Of a stretch of 64,000 nucleotides of DNA, positions 42,915 through 51,493 are shown in pieces. Each line of letters opens with the position of its first letter. The first letter of the stretch is position 1. Source of the DNA: Streptomyces atratus (GTDB lineage Bacteria; Actinomycetota; Actinomycetes; Streptomycetales; Streptomycetaceae); the NCBI RefSeq assembly GCF_014648655.1, contig NZ_BMRN01000015.1:111000-174999 (forward strand), given 5' to 3'. The notes under the pieces were generated by a model that saw only the letters and a program-made list of their open reading frames with translations, did not search any database and was not told the DNA's origin. Position numbers and translations under genes: made by a program.

Positions 42915-43963
42915 CACCACCACCCGTAACCCACCGGGCCACGGCACCGCAGATCCTCGCCCGCTGCCGCGACCTCGTACGCCCGGCGCTTGCAGAGGCC
43001 GTACAGCGTCTGCACCCGTGGCACGCGGAGATGGCCGCCTTCTCCCTGGGGTGGAGCACGGCGGACGGCAGACCCGTCACGGGCGCACAGGGCAAGGGGG
43101 TGCGCCAGGCCCTCGCGCTGCTGAGCGCCGAGGCCGCCGGTGCCCCTGCAAAGGACGCTGTCGTCGGCGCGGTCGCCGTCGAGCTGATCCATGTCTTCTC
43201 CCTCCTGCACGACGACATCATGGACGGCGACGAGACGCGCAGGCAGCGCGCCACCGTCTGGAAGGTGTACGGGACCGGCCCCGCGATCCTCGCGGGGGAT
43301 GCGCTCTTCGCGCTGGCTGTACGGACTCTGGCCGACGCTCCGGGCGTGCACAGTGCGACGGCGGTTCGGCATCTCGCCGGAACGCTGACGGACCTGGTGC
43401 GCGGTCAGGCCGAGGACCTGCGCTTCGAGTCCCGGCCCTGGACCGGACCCGAATCGGTGCAGCCGCACGAGTACCGGTGGATGGCCGAGCACAAGACCGG
43501 CGCGCTGCTCGGCTGTGCGGCGGGCCTGGGTGGGGTGCTGGCCGGAGCCCCTGCCACAACCGTCGACGCCCTCGCCAGGGCCGGTCGGCATCTCGGGGTG
43601 GCATTCCAGGCCGTGGACGATCTTCTGGGGATCTGGGGAGATCCGCAGGTCACGGGCAAGCCCGTCCACAGTGATCTGCGCCGGCTGAAGAAGACGTACC
43701 CCGTCCTTGCGGCCCTGGCCACGGACCACCCCGCTGCCCGGCGCCTCGCCACGCTTCTCGGCACCGGCAACCCGCTCGACCGCACCACGGCCCGGCGGGC
43801 AGCCGACCTCGCCGAAGAAGCCGGTGGGCGCTCCGCGACACTGGCCGAAGCCCACCAGCAGCTGGAGGGCGCCCGCCGCAGCCTGGACGGCGTTCCGCTG
43901 GCCCCGGCTGCGCTCGGTGAAATCCTCGCGCTTCTCCCGTTCTTCGTGGACCGCACCATGTGA
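42911..43963 (+). CDS. Polyprenyl (geranylgeranyl-type) diphosphate synthase
   Basis: 350 residues. First Asp-rich motif LLHDDIMDGDETRRQ (DDxxD) and second motif FQAVDDLLGIWGDP are intact, with GKGVRQALALL near the N-terminus and KTGALLGCAAGLG in between. It condenses IPP with an allylic diphosphate; the residues before the first DDxxD (FSLL) allow a C20 or shorter product, but the length cannot be fixed by eye. No terpene cyclase, phytoene synthase or prenyltransferase lies nearby, so the product could feed a distant pathway. Strong terminator downstream. Confidence 0.92.
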   Translation: MTPPPVTHRATAPQILARCRDLVRPALAEAVQRLHPWHAEMAAFSLGWSTADGRPVTGAQGKGVRQALALLSAEAAGAPAKDAVVGAVAVELIHVFSLLHDDIMDGDETRRQRATVWKVYGTGPAILAGDALFALAVRTLADAPGVHSATAVRHLAGTLTDLVRGQAEDLRFESRPWTGPESVQPHEYRWMAEHKTGALLGCAAGLGGVLAGAPATTVDALARAGRHLGVAFQAVDDLLGIWGDPQVTGKPVHSDLRRLKKTYPVLAALATDHPAARRLATLLGTGNPLDRTTARRAADLAEEAGGRSATLAEAHQQLEGARRSLDGVPLAPAALGEILALLPFFVDRTM

Positions 43964-44016
43964 ACCGACACGGGACCCCGACCGGGTCACCACTCCTCCG
44001 GCTCTCCCCATCGGTG

Positions 44017-44048
44017 CCGGGGGCCGGAACCCCGGGTCCGGCCCCCGG
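44017..44048. terminator. 12-bp hairpin after the prenyl synthase gene
   Basis: CCGGGGGCCGGA (44017-44028), 8-nt loop, TCCGGCCCCCGG (44037-44048), between convergent genes. Confidence 0.75.
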
Positions 44049-44103
44049 TACATCCTGAACTGCGGCGGAGAACTGACGGGTCCCCGCGCTCACCCGAACT
44101 GCT

Positions 44104-44355
44104 CTACTCCTCGATGGCCCCACCGGTCCGCCGGAGATGCTGCCGGAAGGTGTACGACGGATCGGCTGCGCGCTGTGCCAGGTAGTCGTCGAAGGACGTC
44201 TGCTTGCGCAGTGTCTCGCCCGCCCCGATCACCCGGCCCCGCCGGTGTCCGCCGAGTGTGCCCGGCGTGGTGCCGCGACAGGGCTCGCCGTCGGGGCCGA
44301 GCAGTGTGTGGATGCGGTGACCGGCTTCTTGGCGGGCATCGGTGCGATCGTTCAT
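44104..44355 (-). pseudogene. Truncated Ada-type zinc domain protein with a foreign C-terminus
   Basis: 83 residues. Positions 13-40 (IHTLLGPDGEPCRGTTPGTLGGHRRGR) match the beginning of the Ada metal-binding/methylphosphotriester-repair domain. The next part of that domain, with its four zinc Cys and the acceptor Cys, is absent. Instead residues 41-83 read GAGETLRKQTSFDDYLAQR and so on, a helical tail of another origin. The start overlaps the stop of the 2OG oxygenase upstream (ATGA), so it was once the third gene of an alkylation-repair operon. Probably non-functional as a repair protein. Confidence 0.6.
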
Positions 44356-45083
44356 TTGGCGTCGTGGAAGACGAGGCCGAGAGTGCGGCGCCGGCCTGAG
44401 CGGACGGTGCTGACACCGTGCCGCATGGGCGCGGTCGACCAGCCGCGCCTGGAGGCGACCGGCCAGTCCCGGGTGGTGAAGACCAGCCCGTGTCCCTGGA
44501 GAAGGGCAGTGGCCGATCCCCGGGACTGGGCGCGGGGACGCTGCTCGGTCATGAGGAAATCGCCACCGGTGTAATCGGTACCCGGCGCGTCGAGTCCGAT
44601 GACGACCTGGAGCGGGAAGAGCATGTCGCCGAAGACGTCGCGGTGCAGGGCGTTCCAGTCCCCGGCAGCGTAACGCAGAAGGATCTGGGAGGACTTGGAC
44701 TGCCCGGCCGCGTGACACATGTCGAGCCATTCCTCCAACTCGTCCGGCCACGGCGCGGACTGCCCCAGCTTGTCGGCCCAGGCGCGGGCGATCGGCAGCA
44801 GGTGCGGGTAGAACGCCTCGCGCAACTCCCGGACCAGCTCGGGCAGATCGTGGGTGAAGTAGCGGTACTGGCCGGAGCCGAATCGGTGGCGGGCCATGTC
44901 GATGGTGGACCGGAAGTGTTCGGACCGGTCGTACAGCCCGGCGAGCTCGCGGCACCGGTCGGGGGCGAGAAGCTGCCCGGTCAGCGCGCTGCCGTATGCG
45001 TCGAGCTCGTCGGTGAGCCCGGCCCAATCGGTGCCGTCGACCAGGTCGCTCACGGTTCGGGCCTGGCGTGTTGTGTCGATCAC
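44352..45083 (-). CDS. 2OG-Fe(II) oxygenase, PF09859 family (second copy)
   Basis: 243 residues. The facial triad is HRD in WNALHRDVFGDMLFPLQ and the distal His in MRHGVSTVRSGRRRTLGLVFHDA, which also supplies the Arg that binds 2-oxoglutarate. RSTIDMARHRFGSGQYRYFTHDLP and YTGGDFLMTEQRPRAQSR complete the family pattern. PF09859 is described as a predicted nucleic-acid (alkylated DNA) dioxygenase often linked to Ada. GTG 45083 with GAGGAA upstream. It is about half identical by eye to the next gene upstream, pointing to tandem duplication. Confidence 0.88.
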   Translation of the reverse strand: MIDTTRQARTVSDLVDGTDWAGLTDELDAYGSALTGQLLAPDRCRELAGLYDRSEHFRSTIDMARHRFGSGQYRYFTHDLPELVRELREAFYPHLLPIARAWADKLGQSAPWPDELEEWLDMCHAAGQSKSSQILLRYAAGDWNALHRDVFGDMLFPLQVVIGLDAPGTDYTGGDFLMTEQRPRAQSRGSATALLQGHGLVFTTRDWPVASRRGWSTAPMRHGVSTVRSGRRRTLGLVFHDAK

Positions 45084-45226
45084 GCGTCTCGTTCCTCAGT
45101 ATGCGGTGGGCAACGGGCAGGGTCGTGGGCGTCGCCGCGGCCCCGCGCGACGATGCCGGTCGGGCTGCAGCCTGGGCGACACCTTCGTGGGGCAGCTGCT
45201 GCTTTGCCGGAAACAGGCGGATGGAT

Positions 45227-46006
45227 TCAGCGGGCGTTGTGGAAGATGAGGCCCAAGGTGTTGCGTCTGCCGGATTCAACGGCACCGGTGCCGTGCCGTA
45301 CGGGGTGCCGGCGATAGCCGTTCTTTCCGCGCACCGGCCGATGGCGGACCGGGAAGATCACCCCTTGGCCCAGCTCCGGCTTGACGACAATTGCCTTCGA
45401 CTGAGAGCGGGGGTGCTGCTCGACAAAGACGTTCTCCCCGCCCGCGAAGTCCTCGTTCGGCTGGTTCAGCATGATCGTGATCTGGAGCGGGAACACGATG
45501 TCGCCGTAGATGTCCTGATGCAGGCAGGCGTAGTCACCCTTCCCGTAAGTGAGGATCAGCGGAGTCGGGCGGTTCTGGCCGTTGGCCGCGCACTCCTCGG
45601 TGAGTTCCGCAAGCGTGTCAGGGAAAGTGCTTTCACCCAGCATCGGCGCCCATTGGTTGGCCATCCATGCCATCGGCGGGTAAAAGCTCTCGCGCAGCGC
45701 CCGCACCAGCGGTGGGAGCGGGTTCGCGTAGTACTTGTAGGTGCCGCGGCCGAAGTTGTGGCGCTGCATCACCACCGTGCTGCGGAACATCCCGTCCTCG
45801 TCGAACGTGCCGATGAGCTCCTCGCACTGCTCGCGGCTGAGCAGGGGCGGGGTGAGCGCAACACCACGCTCGTTCAACTGACCGTACAGAGATGTCCAGT
45901 TCAGCTCGCTCAGTGCGGGCAGGTCCTTGTCGTACGGAACGTGTGGTGCGCCACCGGTCCGGGGTGTGTCGCCGAACAGCGTCGGGGCGACGGCGGAGTG
46001 GTTCAT
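45227..46006 (-). CDS. 2OG-Fe(II) oxygenase, PF09859 family (first copy)
   Basis: 259 residues. Iron motif HQD in YACLHQDIYGDIVFPLQ, distal His and Arg in VRHGTGAVESGRRNTLGLIFHNA. Other conserved parts are RSTVVMQRHNFGRGTYKYYANPLP and FAGGENVFVEQHPRSQSK. It has a 40-residue N-terminal extension that the second copy lacks. Likely role: oxidative removal of alkyl groups from DNA or RNA bases. GAGGAA precedes ATG 46006. A 143-nt spacer separates it from the second copy, so both may be transcribed together. Confidence 0.9.
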   Translation of the reverse strand: MNHSAVAPTLFGDTPRTGGAPHVPYDKDLPALSELNWTSLYGQLNERGVALTPPLLSREQCEELIGTFDEDGMFRSTVVMQRHNFGRGTYKYYANPLPPLVRALRESFYPPMAWMANQWAPMLGESTFPDTLAELTEECAANGQNRPTPLILTYGKGDYACLHQDIYGDIVFPLQITIMLNQPNEDFAGGENVFVEQHPRSQSKAIVVKPELGQGVIFPVRHRPVRGKNGYRRHPVRHGTGAVESGRRNTLGLIFHNAR

Positions 46007-46729
46007 GGTGTGTTCCTCGGTGGTGTGTTGTCGTCGCAGCGGTCAGGGCCCGGCAGACGCCTCGACCGTGCGGGTGCGTACGGCTTCACAGCCTGCGCGC
46101 TGTCGCAGCGACACAGTCGAAAGCCCTCGACGATCAATGCTGGCTGCCCCCGAGCAGCAAATCTGGCGCCTTTCAGACATTGCGCTACGGGTCGTGTGCC
46201 GCGAGCAGCCCGAGGCCGGTGTCCGCCGTATCAAAGGCATGCGTGGTCGGCCCGCCCGAGTGCGGCAAGCACGCGGTCTTCGCCGCGACAGTCGGGCCGC
46301 CGGCCCTGGTGAGCACACCCTGCCCCGGCAGCTGCGGTCCCGCCTGACCGCGGGCATTGCTGGTACTGACCGACCGCGGCCTCTACGGGTTCGAGCGCGG
46401 CGGCGTTGTCCACGCTGGTGCCGACCGCTGCGCGCGAGCGGGACACGCCGAGTCCGCGGCACACGTTCGCGAACTCCTTGAAGCTCACCGGCGTGCGGGC
46501 CCGCGGGAACGGTCGTGAAATACGTCGCCCGGCGTCGCGCGACAACGCCCGGCTGCGGGATCTACCGAGACACGCATGACCATCGGGATCGCGATCTCGG
46601 GGCAACGGTCGTGCGGGGTCGCCGCCGGCCGACCCATGATCCCGTCATCGTCGGCCCATGCTGTCCTGCTCACGATCCGCCTTGGCGGCGGGCGTGACCG
46701 AGGAGGGCGCCGACGGCGGAACGGCAGTC
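46007..46729. other. 723-nt stretch with a transposase remnant
   Basis: No intact gene. The middle (46219-46430) is a broken IS4-type transposase on the plus strand. The rest has no frame I can assign. Confidence 0.5.
46219..46430 (+). mobile_element. IS4-family transposase remnant, three frames
   Basis: Successive frames read ECGKHAVFAATVGPPAL, then GEHTLPRQLRSRLTAG, then ALLVLTDRGLYGFE. Together they follow the IS4 core E-C-G-T-H-A-x..., GEHTLARQL-x-RL and LLLADR-x-FYGFELW, with two frame changes and loss of everything on both sides. No terminal repeats seen. Confidence 0.6.
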
Positions 46730-46885
46730 CTACCAGTAATGCCGTCGGCCTCCCACCGCATGCCCGACGGCACCCAGGATCCAGAGAACGATGCCGATCA
46801 CGACGAGCACAACACCGATCGTCCAAAGGATCGAGATACCTGCCACCAGGCCGATGACCAGCAGAATGGCACCGAGGATGATCAT
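46730..46885 (-). CDS. Small two-helix membrane protein (DUF6131-like)
   Basis: 51 residues: MIILGAILLVIGLVAGISIL, then WTIGVVLVVIGIVLWILGAVGHAV, and a basic tail GGRRHYW. Two transmembrane helices with a tight turn. I associate this sequence with the small actinobacterial family DUF6131. GGAGG lies 5 nt before ATG 46885, so it is very likely expressed. Function unknown. Confidence 0.8.
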   Translation of the reverse strand: MIILGAILLVIGLVAGISILWTIGVVLVVIGIVLWILGAVGHAVGGRRHYW

Positions 46886-47270
46886 GACGACCTCCCACCT
46901 CGCATCTCTTCCAGTATGCGCCTGCCGCCTTCGCGGGGTGATAGCGGTCGTGCGAGGAGCATCGCCTCCGGCCGCGGAGGCACCGCTCGAACGGCCCAAG
47001 GCGCGAATGTGAAGCACGACAGGCAGGGACGTCGTCACCGTATGCATCCGCCGCACTCGCGGATGACCGGCGTGGCCCGGTGCAGGACGCTCACCTCGGA
47101 CGTGTCGCTGGAGACCTGCATGCGGAACTCCGGTGGCAGTTGGATCGACCAGTCCGTCGGTAACGACAGCCACGGGTGAACGGCCGGTGGCTCCGCCCGT
47201 AGGGGTGACTTCCTGCGCATGTCGCGGCGGGAGCCCGAAAGGACGCGGCCCAGGCTGGTACCAGCAGGGA
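46886..47270. other. 385-nt stretch without a recognised gene
   Basis: Divergent promoter region between the small membrane protein and the AI-2E exporter. A plus-strand frame near 47040-47180 ends before the exporter but shows no family pattern. Confidence 0.4.
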
Positions 47271-48491
47271 ATGCCCAGGCCATCGCATCCGCAGCCCGAC
47301 AACACGGACCCCGGCGTGCCGTCCGAAGGGCGACGGCACCGTATCCGCACCGCGTCACGTCAGGCGCTGCGCGACATCACCCGCCCTGCGAACCGGAACC
47401 TGGGCGCACAACATGCGCCGCCCGGCCCGCGGTACGAACCACGCGTGAACCCCACGCTGCAGACGACCGCTGCCTACGCCTGGCGAATCCTCGTCGTGGG
47501 AGCCCTCGTGTACGCCGTCTTCTCCGCGCTGGGACGGTTCCACGAGGTAGCGGTAGCCGTCTTCCTCGGCCTGGTCGGCACCGCGATGTTGCGCCCGGTG
47601 GCCGATCTCCTGGTGCGTCTGATGCCGCGGCCTCTCGCTGTCGCTGTGGCGCTTGTCGGCAGCATCGTCCTCGTCCTCGGCATTCTGACCCTCATCGGTG
47701 AAGTAGTCGCCACAGAACGGACCGGGCTGGAGCGGGAGTTCGGCAACGGCCTCGTCAGGATCGAACACTGGCTGGAGGGGCCACCGTTCCGGCTGAGCCC
47801 CAAGGCGCTCGACGACATGCAGTCCCGGATCGGGCAGTTCCTGTCCAGCCATCGCTCCACCCTCATCAGCACGGCCCTCAGTGGCGTGGGCCGGCTGGTG
47901 GAGGTGGTGACCGTGTTCGCTCTCGCATTGTTCTGCTCGGTCTTCTTCATTCACTCGGGCGACCGGCAGTGGGACTGGTTCTGCGACCAGCTTCCGAAGA
48001 CGGCCCGGACCCGGGTCACGATCGCGGGCCGTGCGGCGTGGCGGACGTTCACCGGATACACACACGGCATCGTCCTGGTGGCGGCGACGAACGCAGTACT
48101 CGTCGGACTGGCCCTGTTCGCACTAGGAGTACCGCTGGCCCTTCCCCTGGCGCTGCTGGAGTTCTTCGCCGCCTTCATTCCGTTGATCGGCTCACCGGTC
48201 GCCCTCGCAGTCGCCGCCGTGGTGGCTCTGGCGGCGAAAGGCCCGATCGTGGCGGCCGTCGTCATCGCGCTGATCGTGGTCATCGGCCAGCTCGAGGGCC
48301 ATCTTCTGCACCCGATCGTGATGAGCTGGGCCGTCCGCCTGCACCCGGTGGTGGTCGCACTCGCGGTGATCGGGGGCGCCATCGCGGCGGGGGTGCTGGG
48401 CGCGGTGGTGGCGGTACCGCTCGTGTCCGTCGTCTGGTCGGCCCATCAGGCCCTGCGCCAGGCACGTGAATCCGCACAGGCGAAGGACTGA
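47271..48491 (+). CDS. AI-2E family transporter (PerM/UPF0118)
   Basis: 406 residues. After a 60-residue hydrophilic N-terminus come helices such as ILVVGALVYAVFSALG, VAVFLGLVGTAML, VAVALVGSIVLVLGILTLI, and the C-terminal set FFAAFIPLIGSPVALAVAAVVAL and IALIVVIGQLEGHLLHPIVMSW. The last stretch (QLEGHLLHPxVM) is the signature of the family, which includes the TqsA autoinducer exporter and Na+/H+ antiporter-like members. The start is uncertain: ATG 47271 has only a weak site, and GTG 47446 would remove the N-terminal tail. Confidence 0.87.
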   Translation: MPRPSHPQPDNTDPGVPSEGRRHRIRTASRQALRDITRPANRNLGAQHAPPGPRYEPRVNPTLQTTAAYAWRILVVGALVYAVFSALGRFHEVAVAVFLGLVGTAMLRPVADLLVRLMPRPLAVAVALVGSIVLVLGILTLIGEVVATERTGLEREFGNGLVRIEHWLEGPPFRLSPKALDDMQSRIGQFLSSHRSTLISTALSGVGRLVEVVTVFALALFCSVFFIHSGDRQWDWFCDQLPKTARTRVTIAGRAAWRTFTGYTHGIVLVAATNAVLVGLALFALGVPLALPLALLEFFAAFIPLIGSPVALAVAAVVALAAKGPIVAAVVIALIVVIGQLEGHLLHPIVMSWAVRLHPVVVALAVIGGAIAAGVLGAVVAVPLVSVVWSAHQALRQARESAQAKD

Positions 48492-48698
48492 AGGACGCGC
48501 GGGACGGAAGCAGGGCAGAAGCCCGGCACCCAAGTTCCCGGCCGGCCTGCCACGGGCACAGGCCGCAAGCCGAACTGCCGGCGCGGGTTCCGTCGTACCG
48601 CTGTTGCTGCCGCCCCCGGCGATCTCGGCCGCCTGGTCCGAGGCAGGCTCGCCCCGGCCCACGGGGTCCTGCCTCGAATCGGGCACAGCCGCTGTGGG

Positions 48699-48887
48699 TC
48701 AACGGGGCGTCGTGTGCTGCCTCCTCACCACCAGGCCCTTCGGCGCCTCGATGTGCGCCGTGCCGTCGGCGTCGACGGAGATGTCCAGCCGCTCGCCCGC
48801 GACGTCGAGCCCCTCGACCTTCAGTGGCCGGTAGGCCTCCGCGAACCCGGGCGCGACCGTGAGCGTTCCGCCGGGGACGTCGGCGGA
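48699..48887 (-). pseudogene. 3' remnant of a glycogen-debranching/GH-type enzyme
   Basis: About 62 codons on the minus strand end in a stop at 48699. They read VPGGTLTVAPGFAEAYRPLK, VEGLDVAGERLDISVDADG and IEAPKGLVVRR, which is the C-terminal beta-sandwich of amylo-alpha-1,6-glucosidase-like hydrolases found beside sugar ABC operons in Streptomyces. The 5' part is missing and the cut coincides with the cut of the next gene. Confidence 0.55.
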
Positions 48888-49351
48888 AAGCCCCCCTGGT
48901 GCTCAACACCTTCGGGCTCTTCGACACATACACCGGCATGATCCTGCCGTTGCTGGTGGACGCGGCGGGCATCTTCATCATGAAGCAGTTCTTCGAATCG
49001 GTACCGCGCGAGGTCGAGGAGGCCGCACGGGTCGACGGGGCTGGTGTGTTCCGGATCTTCTGGTCCGTAGTCCTGCCGATGGCCGGACCGGCGTTGATCA
49101 CCCTGACGATCCTGTCGTTCCAGGGGTCGTGGAACGAGTTCACGCACTTCCTCGTCAGCACGCAGTCCGGCCAGTACGAGACGCTCACCACGGGCCTGGC
49201 CCGCTTCGTCTCCGGCGGACTCGGCGGCGGAACGCAGTACCCGCTGAAGCTGGCGGCGGCGCTGCTCTCCACCCTCCCGGTGGCCGCGCTGTTCTTCTGC
49301 TTCCAGCGCTACTTCGTGAGCGGCGCCAACGCGGGAGCGGTCAAGGAGTGA
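48888..49351 (+). pseudogene. C-terminal half of a carbohydrate ABC permease (MalG-type)
   Basis: About 154 codons. It reads LVLNTFGLFDTYTGMILPLL, MKQFFESVPREVEEAARVDGAG with the EAA loop for ATPase contact, SFQGSWNEFTHFLV and the final helix LLSTLPVAALFFCFQRYFV. The N-terminal half (first three helices) and the start are missing, so the protein cannot work. It is immediately preceded by the equally 5'-truncated hydrolase on the opposite strand. Confidence 0.75.
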
Positions 49352-49353
49352 GC

Positions 49354-49383
49354 TCCGGCGCCGTCGGGACCGACGGCGCCGGA
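49354..49383 (+). terminator. 14-bp perfect hairpin after the sugar permease remnant
   Basis: TCCGGCGCCGTCGG (49354-49367), two bases, exact complement (49370-49383), starting 3 nt after the stop at 49351. Confidence 0.8.
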
Positions 49384-49440
49384 ATCCGACGCACCGACCG
49401 GACCGGGCCCCGCTGTTCCGAGCGTAATGTCCTGATCACC

Positions 49441-49446
49441 TAGACT
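49441..49446 (+). promoter_or_regulatory. -10 hexamer of a probable leaderless promoter
   Basis: TAGACT ends 6 nt before the ATG at 49453 with no ribosome binding site, as expected for a leaderless Streptomyces transcript. Confidence 0.5.
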
Positions 49447-49452
49447 CGGCGG

Positions 49453-50073
49453 ATGGCGAAGTACTTCGACGTACACCCCGAGAATCCTCAATCACGCACC
49501 ATCCGCTCCGTGGCCGACAGCATCCGGGCCGGCGCGCTCGTCGCGTACCCGACGGACTCCTGTTACGCCTTGGGATGCCAGCTGGGCAGTCGTGACGGCA
49601 TCAGCCGGATCCGGTCGATCCGGAACCTCGACGACCGTCACCATTTCACCCTTGTGTGCCAGAACTTCGCGCAGCTGGGTCAGTTCGTGCACATCGACAA
49701 CGATGTGTTCCGCGCGATCAAGGCAGCGACACCCGGCAGTTACACCTTCATCCTCCCCGCGACGAAGGAGGTGCCGCGTCAGCTGCTGCACCCGAAGAAG
49801 AAGACGGTCGGAGTCCGGATTCCCGACCATGTCGTCGCGCAGGCGCTGCTCGCCGACCTCGGTGAGCCGCTGCTGTCCAGCACCTTGCTCCTGCCCGACG
49901 AGGACGAGCCGCTGACACAGGGCTGGGAGATCAAGGAACGGCTCGACCATGTGGTGGACGCCGTGGTCGACTCGGGCGACTGCGGCACCGAGCCGACCAC
50001 GGTCATCGACTTCTCCGGCGGTGAGCTCGAGATCGTACGCCGAGGGGCGGGCGACACCGCACGGTTCGAGTAG
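49453..50073 (+). CDS. Sua5/YciO/YrdC-family protein (YciO type)
   Basis: 206 residues. The double-stranded RNA/nucleotide-binding fold shows IRAGALVAYPTDSCYALGCQL, SIRNLDDRHHFTLVCQNFAQ, ATPGSYTFILPATKEVPRQLLHPKKKTVGVRIPDH and LLSSTLLLPDEDEP. It resembles YciO more than the essential TsaC/Sua5, so the role may be tRNA threonylcarbamoyl adenosine synthesis or a related step. Followed by a decayed region on the other strand. Confidence 0.87.
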   Translation: MAKYFDVHPENPQSRTIRSVADSIRAGALVAYPTDSCYALGCQLGSRDGISRIRSIRNLDDRHHFTLVCQNFAQLGQFVHIDNDVFRAIKAATPGSYTFILPATKEVPRQLLHPKKKTVGVRIPDHVVAQALLADLGEPLLSSTLLLPDEDEPLTQGWEIKERLDHVVDAVVDSGDCGTEPTTVIDFSGGELEIVRRGAGDTARFE

Positions 50074-50093
50074 CCCCGCCTCGGGCATCACGG

Positions 50094-50841
50094 CGTCTGC
50101 CGGGCGGCCTCCGTGCCGGAACGCCGGTGACTCATGCGCAGGGTGCCTGCGGCACGGTCGCGAGGGCGGGGTTGCGGCAGCGCCGCGCGCGGCGGACGGC
50201 CCGGGCTCCGCAGAGCGCCCTGGTGTGCGATGCGCTCGATGAGCAGGCGGTTGAACACCGCGGGCCGCGCCGCTGCCAGGTTCTCGAGCATGGCGATGTC
50301 GCGTGTGACGGACGTCAGCGCCTCTTCCCGCCGCCCCATCTCGTCCTGCCTGACCGCGCAGTTGCTCAGCGAAGTTGCGAGGTCGGGAGAAACGCGCCCG
50401 GGTGCACGGTCGCCAGACGCTCGCGGATCTCCACCGCGCGGCCGATCACCACGAGGGCTTCCTTGTTCCGGCCCAGTTCCGCCGGCCGGTTGGACTGGTT
50501 GTTCAGCGACACGGCGCGGCCGGGCAGAAACACCTCGGGGCGCGCGCGGCCGCCGGCTCCTCACGGATCCCCACCGCACGCACGCTCGCCGCCAACGCCT
50601 CCTCCCGCCTTCCCAACTCGGCAAGATCCGCCGACAGATTGTTCAGCGACACCGCAAAGCCCGGCAGAAACACCTCAGGACGCGCCGCCGCCAGGTCTGC
50701 TCCTCCCCCGGACTCACCGAGGTGCCCGGCGGACAGATGCTCCGACTGGGCCAGTTGCCCCACCGCCCAGTCCTCGGCGTCGAGACGAAAGGCCACTTCA
50801 CGGGCCGGACGGGTCTTGCCCTGCCCTCCGGGTCCGGTCAT
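50094..50841 (-). pseudogene. Decayed TPR/NTPase gene with tandem 46-codon repeats
   Basis: The minus strand begins TGPGGQGKTRPAREVAFRLDAEDW, a Walker A-like loop of the TPR-NTPase proteins of Streptomyces. It then jumps to repeats of the kind AARPEVFLPGFAVSLNNLSADLAELGRREEALAASVRAV. At least three repeat units are visible, with the same DNA recurring at about 138-139 nt (50362, 50501, 50639). Frames change at least twice and a stop falls after CFCPAAPCR. The N-terminal part of the NTPase and most of the repeat array are absent. Confidence 0.7.
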
Positions 50842-51446
50842 CAGCAGACCGGACGCTCCCAGAGGCCGCCCAAGTGCGTGTGGAGGACGTCCTGCGCCTC
50901 TCGCGGGGTGAGATGGCCGATGAGGACGTGCGCGGTGAGGCCGTCCGCGAGGGCGAGGAGGGTGCGGGCCTCGCGTTGCGGATCGAGGGGCACGGCACAG
51001 TCGGCGCCCTCACCGGCTTCCGAGATGAGGCGGGTGAACGCCTCTTGCAGAGCTGCGTAGTTCGCCTTCAACGTCCTCGCGAGGGCCTCGCTGACAGCCG
51101 CCTGCGCAACGAAGGCGAGCCAGACCCTGGCCTCGGCGCGGTGCTCTTCCTGCAGCAGTGAGACCTCGGTCACCGCATGCCCCAGGGCGGTGGCGGCCGA
51201 CTGGGCCGGACACCTCACTACGCGGGCCTGTACACGCTCACTGATCCGCTCGCCGATGTATCCGAGCGCGAACACAAGCATTTCTTCCTTGGTACGGAAG
51301 CATCGCTGAACGGCGCCCATCGACACCTGCGCACACGCGGCGACGTCTCGAAGGGTCACGCCCTCCAGCCCGCGTTCGTCGGCGAGTCGGCAGACGGCCT
51401 CAGCGATCCGGCGATGTCGGTCTGCGTGATCCACCTGCTTGGGCAT
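50841..51446 (-). CDS. TetR-family regulator of the adjacent amidase gene
   Basis: 201 residues. The HTH reads RRIAEAVCRLADERGLEGVTLRDVAACAQVSMGAVQRCFRTKEEML, a clear TetR pattern. The C-terminal ligand domain contains EEHRAEARVWLAFVAQA, as in the BetI subgroup. It is divergent from the amidase; two palindromic sites lie in the 129-nt gap. ATG 51446 gives the normal N-terminus. One nucleotide separates its stop from the decayed TPR frame. Confidence 0.9.
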   Translation of the reverse strand: MPKQVDHADRHRRIAEAVCRLADERGLEGVTLRDVAACAQVSMGAVQRCFRTKEEMLVFALGYIGERISERVQARVVRCPAQSAATALGHAVTEVSLLQEEHRAEARVWLAFVAQAAVSEALARTLKANYAALQEAFTRLISEAGEGADCAVPLDPQREARTLLALADGLTAHVLIGHLTPREAQDVLHTHLGGLWERPVC

Positions 51447-51493
51447 ACCCGGTCGCTCCCTGGTTCCACGGTGATCCGTTCCCCGGCTCACTT

